DNA of 9,188 bases from Bacillota bacterium. Lineage in GTDB: Bacteria; Bacillota; Clostridia; DSM-8532. Numbering within the stretch: position 1 is the first letter of the stretch; every line of letters begins with the position of its first letter. The position numbers and the translations under genes are program-made. The stretch is taken from NCBI GenBank assembly GCA_023446675.1, contig JAEXPO010000582.1, positions 1 to 9,188 of the forward strand, written 5' to 3'. Shown here in pieces: positions 6,835-9,188 of this stretch. A model generated the notes under the pieces. It had not been told where the DNA came from and made no database searches. It worked only from the letters and a program-made list of their open reading frames with translations.

Positions 6835-8139
6835 TCAGCCCTCCGTTGCGTACAGGTAATCGTCAATCAGGCACCCTACCCTATCCATAAGAATGGCGTC
6901 GCCCTTTTTATCGAGCACGCCCTCTCTTATCCGTTCGTATTGGGCGGGAAGGTACTGGCTTATGAGGGACAGGGGAAGATCCGCACCGCGCAAATTTTCC
7001 ATGAGCCTTTCCTGTGCCCCTCTTACCCTGGGATGGGCAAGATAGTAACGGGATCTATCCGAAAGGCCGTATTTTCTGGCCCGGCGGATTTCGTCCGGAT
7101 TACCGTGGTAGTAAGGCTTCCAATAATCCGGATATTCAAGCATAACCGCATCCAGAATCTCCGTAAAATAGGATTGCTTTTCCGGACTCGCTGCAAAAAG
7201 CTCTTTTTCAATGAGCGCCAGCAGAAACAACCCTTCTCTTAAGGAATAGGTCAAAGCTGGACCGACCTTTAATACAGCGATACCGTCCTCCACCATCTGT
7301 TTTAATGCTAACCGGGTTTGATAATCGGTGGAATGACCCTCCAGAACAAGCTCAGGATGTCCTTTCAGCGCCCCGCAAAGCTCTCGGGCGGCCTCTCTGT
7401 CATAATCATGAATGGTGTCGTTGCCAAACTCAACTCCCGGCTGCACCACCACGGCAATAACATGCTCGAAGGCTTCACCGACACCGGCAGACGAAAAGGC
7501 TTCGCGGAAAAGAGCCACCGTTTCCTCAAAATCCTCCGGGGAGGTGACCCGAATCCCCTCCTCCTCGGCCGCGCCCCCCGGAACCGGCACCTCGCTGCCC
7601 ACCACATAAACCGGATGCACCGCCAACGGGCTTCGTTCCACCAGCTTTTCAAAGGCGTCCTCCGCAACACGGGCCAGCCGGGCGCCTCTTTGGGCCACAA
7701 CCGCGGGATTCAGCCTTAACCGCCCGTCATCATCCGCAAGACGCATGCTGGTATCAATATGTATCTTGGTAAATCCGGCCTCAACATACCCGCGTACCAG
7801 CTCCTCCGCTTTTGCCATGGCCTCCGCCTCATTCTCCTTTTTCCATGTCAGCGGCCCAAGATGATCCCCTCCAAAAATGAGCTGTTCCAATGGAAAGCTC
7901 ATTTTTTCGGCAAGGCCTTCAACAAAGGCTCTAAACGCCTTCGGCGTCATTCCGGTGTAGCCGCCGTATTGATTAACCTGATTGGCCGTAGCTTCCACCA
8001 ATACAGGATCGCCGCGTCTGCGGGCCCGTTCCATACCGGCCATTATGACATAATCGTTGGCGCTGCAGATGGAGTAAATACCGATGCTTTTTCCCTCCCG
8101 GCGCGCGTTGATTAATTGCTTTAGCGGATGCTTGTTCAT
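6835..8139 (-). CDS. gatZ: GatZ/KbaZ-family protein (PF08013): tagatose-bisphosphate aldolase subunit or tagatose-6-phosphate 4-epimerase
   Basis: A 434-residue soluble protein that matches E. coli GatZ along its length, with landmarks NQVNQYGGYTGMTP (53-66), GGDHLGP (90-96), KIHIDTSM, SEVPVPGG, VVQPGVEFG, EGHSTDYQTR, KVGPALT and ISQYLPAQYERI. E. coli GatZ/KbaZ is described as the non-catalytic subunit that stabilises the GatY/KbaY class II aldolase. However, a PF08013 member in Agrobacterium was shown to epimerise D-tagatose 6-phosphate to D-fructose 6-phosphate. No gatY-like gene is visible here and the protein sits beside a PfkB kinase, so the epimerase role is attractive but inferred. I chose ATG at 8139, which gives the family-like N-terminus MNKHPLKQLI. 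A TTG four codons upstream (8151) is in frame but directly abuts the AGGAAAGG site (8152-8159). That site overlaps the kinase stop codon TAG. Six bases separate its stop from the MFS start. Confidence 0.9.
   Translation of the reverse strand: MNKHPLKQLINARREGKSIGIYSICSANDYVIMAGMERARRRGDPVLVEATANQVNQYGGYTGMTPKAFRAFVEGLAEKMSFPLEQLIFGGDHLGPLTWKKENEAEAMAKAEELVRGYVEAGFTKIHIDTSMRLADDDGRLRLNPAVVAQRGARLARVAEDAFEKLVERSPLAVHPVYVVGSEVPVPGGAAEEEGIRVTSPEDFEETVALFREAFSSAGVGEAFEHVIAVVVQPGVEFGNDTIHDYDREAARELCGALKGHPELVLEGHSTDYQTRLALKQMVEDGIAVLKVGPALTYSLREGLFLLALIEKELFAASPEKQSYFTEILDAVMLEYPDYWKPYYHGNPDEIRRARKYGLSDRSRYYLAHPRVRGAQERLMENLRGADLPLSLISQYLPAQYERIREGVLDKKGDAILMDRVGCLIDDYLYATEG
6839..6844 (-). promoter_or_regulatory. 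Ribosome binding site for the MFS gene inside the 3' end of gatZ
   Basis: Read on the minus strand, this is GGAGGG, encoding part of the last Glu-Gly residues of the GatZ-like protein, with 10 nt to the ATG at 6828. A second candidate, AAGGA, directly abuts the ATG with no spacer and is poorly placed. The embedded site supports the 6828 start and suggests coupled translation. Confidence 0.6.
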
Positions 8140-8157
8140 CCTGCCACCCAACCTTTC

Positions 8158-9105
8158 CTATTTGTTAAGATCCGTCAGAAATGTTCCGTTCATTAAGCTT
8201 TCCGCTTCCTCAAGAGAAGGGCAGGCGGCGGCTCCGCCTATGCGTGTGACGGCAATGGAGCCGCAGGCGTTGCCAAGGCTCAGGCAAAGACTTGGGGCCC
8301 GGCCCGTCAGAAAGCCGTACAGAAAGCCGGCGTTGAAGGAATCTCCCGCGCCTGTGGTATCCACAGGCTTGGTATCGTACGGCGCCTGTTCGATAACCGT
8401 GCATCCGGATACCAGCCGCGCTCCTTTGGGGCCCATTTTGACAGCTACGGTTTTACATAGTGTGGCCAGTTCCTCCGCCGCCTCCGGAACCGACGCCTTT
8501 TCCGTAATCGCCAGAGCTTCGCTCTCATTGGGGAAAAAGAAGTCCGTATGCCTAAGAACCTCTCGTATGCCGTAATCCCACTTGCCGGTATCGTCCCACC
8601 CCGCGTCCAGGGAGGTGGTTACTCCCCTTTTATGAGCCTCCCTGAACAGCCCGGCTAAGCCCGGCCTCAAGCCCGACTGAAGAAAAAAGGATCCCACGTG
8701 GATGTGCCTGGTCTCATTGAGAAGGCCCAAATCCACATCCTCCGCACAGAGCCTGTCAATAGAACCCAGGCAGGTAACCAGGGCTCTGTCCCCGGGGGTG
8801 CTCAAAGAGACGGTAAGACCCGTGGGAAGGGACGCATCCTCCAAAAGGCGGCTTAAATCCACACCATATTCGCCAAGGCTCCTTCGAACCACCTCACCAT
8901 AGGCATCCCTGCCGATTTTGCCTGTAAAGCCCGTCTTAAGGCCAAGCCTTGCCATCCCCGCAGCGCAGATGGCCGTGGAGCTTCCCAGGACAAGGCTCAT
9001 CCCCCGGGCTATGATTTCTCTTCCCGGCACCGGCATGGAGGAAAGCCCCGTCATAACAAGATCCGCATTGAGCTCGCCGATGGCAACCACATCATAGCTT
9101 TTCAT
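8158..9105 (-). CDS. PfkB/ribokinase-family sugar kinase, candidate D-tagatose kinase
   Basis: A 315-residue cytosolic kinase of the PfkB (PF00294) fold, normal length for the family. Near the N-terminus are AIGELNADLVMTG (8-20), a strand with the substrate-contacting Asp15, and SSTAICAAGMARLG (42-55) in place of the usual glycine-rich GG...N motif. The C-terminal signature DTTGAGDSFNAGF (249-261) holds the anion hole and the likely catalytic base Asp255. FPNESEA (191-197) is the usual PfkB N-E-x-E-type motif that helps bind magnesium. The ATG has GAAAGGAG 7 nt upstream. Its neighbours, the GatZ-like protein and an MFS importer, suggest a keto-sugar substrate such as tagatose, but PfkB kinases for ribose, fructose, nucleosides or 2-keto-3-deoxygluconate look alike, so substrate is uncertain. 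The TAG stop overlaps the next ribosome binding site, indicating one operon. Confidence 0.88.
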   Translation of the reverse strand: MKSYDVVAIGELNADLVMTGLSSMPVPGREIIARGMSLVLGSSTAICAAGMARLGLKTGFTGKIGRDAYGEVVRRSLGEYGVDLSRLLEDASLPTGLTVSLSTPGDRALVTCLGSIDRLCAEDVDLGLLNETRHIHVGSFFLQSGLRPGLAGLFREAHKRGVTTSLDAGWDDTGKWDYGIREVLRHTDFFFPNESEALAITEKASVPEAAEELATLCKTVAVKMGPKGARLVSGCTVIEQAPYDTKPVDTTGAGDSFNAGFLYGFLTGRAPSLCLSLGNACGSIAVTRIGGAAACPSLEEAESLMNGTFLTDLNK

Positions 9106-9112
9106 GCGCTTA

Positions 9113-9120
9113 CTCCTTTC
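9113..9120 (-). promoter_or_regulatory. Ribosome binding site of the kinase, overlapping the upstream stop codon
   Basis: GAAAGGAG on the minus strand lies 7 nt before the kinase ATG and shares bases with the TGA stop (9119-9121) of the partial upstream frame. The same arrangement recurs between kinase and gatZ, where TAG is followed by GAAAGG. This points to translational coupling along the operon. Confidence 0.6.
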
Positions 9121-9188
9121 AAAGCCGGATCCAGGGATCTAGCCCGTCGGGAGCGTCGGGGTCGGTTCCCCTTTCCAGAGCCTTATAA
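9119..9188 (-). CDS. Unidentified protein, last 22 residues; possible SIS-domain or sugar-metabolism protein
   Basis: An open frame enters on the minus strand from the right edge and ends at TGA 9121-9119. It encodes YKALERGTDPD followed by APDGLDPWIRL. Codons are GC-ending like those of the kinase, and the stop codon sits inside the kinase ribosome binding site, both as expected for a real upstream operon gene. The 'G-DPD-P-GL' ending faintly recalls the C-termini of SIS-domain sugar-phosphate isomerases, but 22 residues do not allow a firm call. No function is assigned. Confidence 0.45.
   Translation of the reverse strand, partial: YKALERGTDPDAPDGLDPWIRL

Noticed and set aside
6811..7242. 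143-codon + strand frame opposite the gatZ 3' end
   Set aside because: It is antisense to conserved GatZ sequence and shows no domain or convincing ribosome binding site.
7365..7700. 111-codon minus-strand frame inside gatZ
   Set aside because: It is an alternative frame of a well-matched gene, rich in Arg and Trp as typical for GC-rich shadows, with no family resemblance.
8149..8151. TTG as alternative start of the gatZ-like gene
   Set aside because: It abuts the AGGAAAGG site with no spacer, and it adds four residues not expected in the family. ATG at 8139 fits better, though the TTG cannot be excluded.
8084..8575. 163-codon open frame on the + strand across the start of gatZ and the end of the kinase gene
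   Set aside because: It lies antisense to two clear family members, spans their junction and has no recognisable domain. Long antisense frames are expected in GC-rich coding DNA.
1..9188. Mobile elements, CRISPR arrays, tRNA or rRNA genes, phage defence genes
   Set aside because: No transposase, terminal inverted repeats, regularly spaced identical repeats, cloverleaf sequences or defence domains were seen. Nearly all DNA is accounted for by transport and sugar genes.

Overview
The window (9,188 bp) is a compact carbohydrate-transport and carbohydrate-catabolism region from a bacterium. It most likely belongs to the Bacillota, with a Clostridia-type organism as the best guess. The reasons are purine-rich Shine-Dalgarno sites of the GGAGG/AAGGAG type, an LplA/LplB/LplC-type sugar ABC transporter, a KimA-type potassium transporter, a PTS EIIC, and a mix of TTA/AGA and GC-ending codons. 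The right half (kinase and GatZ-like genes) looks visibly richer in GC than the left half. There are no rRNA or tRNA genes, CRISPR arrays, insertion sequences or phage genes. No intergenic gap exceeds about 130 bp.

Left third, + strand: the 3' end of an extracellular solute-binding protein gene, an intercistronic hairpin, an LplB/YteP-like permease and an LplC/YtcP-like permease. Together these form a type I carbohydrate ABC importer with no ATPase gene in view. The two permease genes are separated by a 127-bp gap holding an unusual phased array of TAATCC(C) motifs. Middle, + strand: a KimA (YdaO)-like potassium/proton symporter gene. It has its own near-consensus promoter overlapped by a perfect 8-bp inverted repeat (a candidate operator). 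An intrinsic terminator follows, and then a GatC-like galactitol-type PTS EIIC gene with no EIIA or EIIB beside it.

Right half, - strand, convergent with gatC (2 bp between stop codons) and transcribed from the right edge leftwards: the 3' end of an unidentified gene, a PfkB-family sugar kinase, a GatZ/KbaZ-family protein (PF08013), and an MFS sugar transporter. These are packed as one operon, with each ribosome binding site overlapping or adjoining the preceding stop codon.

The most interesting reading is metabolic. A PfkB kinase next to a GatZ-family protein with no GatY aldolase subunit in view matches the Agrobacterium D-tagatose route. There, a PF00294 kinase makes D-tagatose 6-phosphate and a PF08013 member epimerises it at C4 to fructose 6-phosphate. 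The MFS protein would be the importer. The GatC-like EIIC could supply a second, PTS-linked polyol entry, but its partner subunits must lie elsewhere. This is a hypothesis from gene families and neighbourhood, not something the sequence proves.
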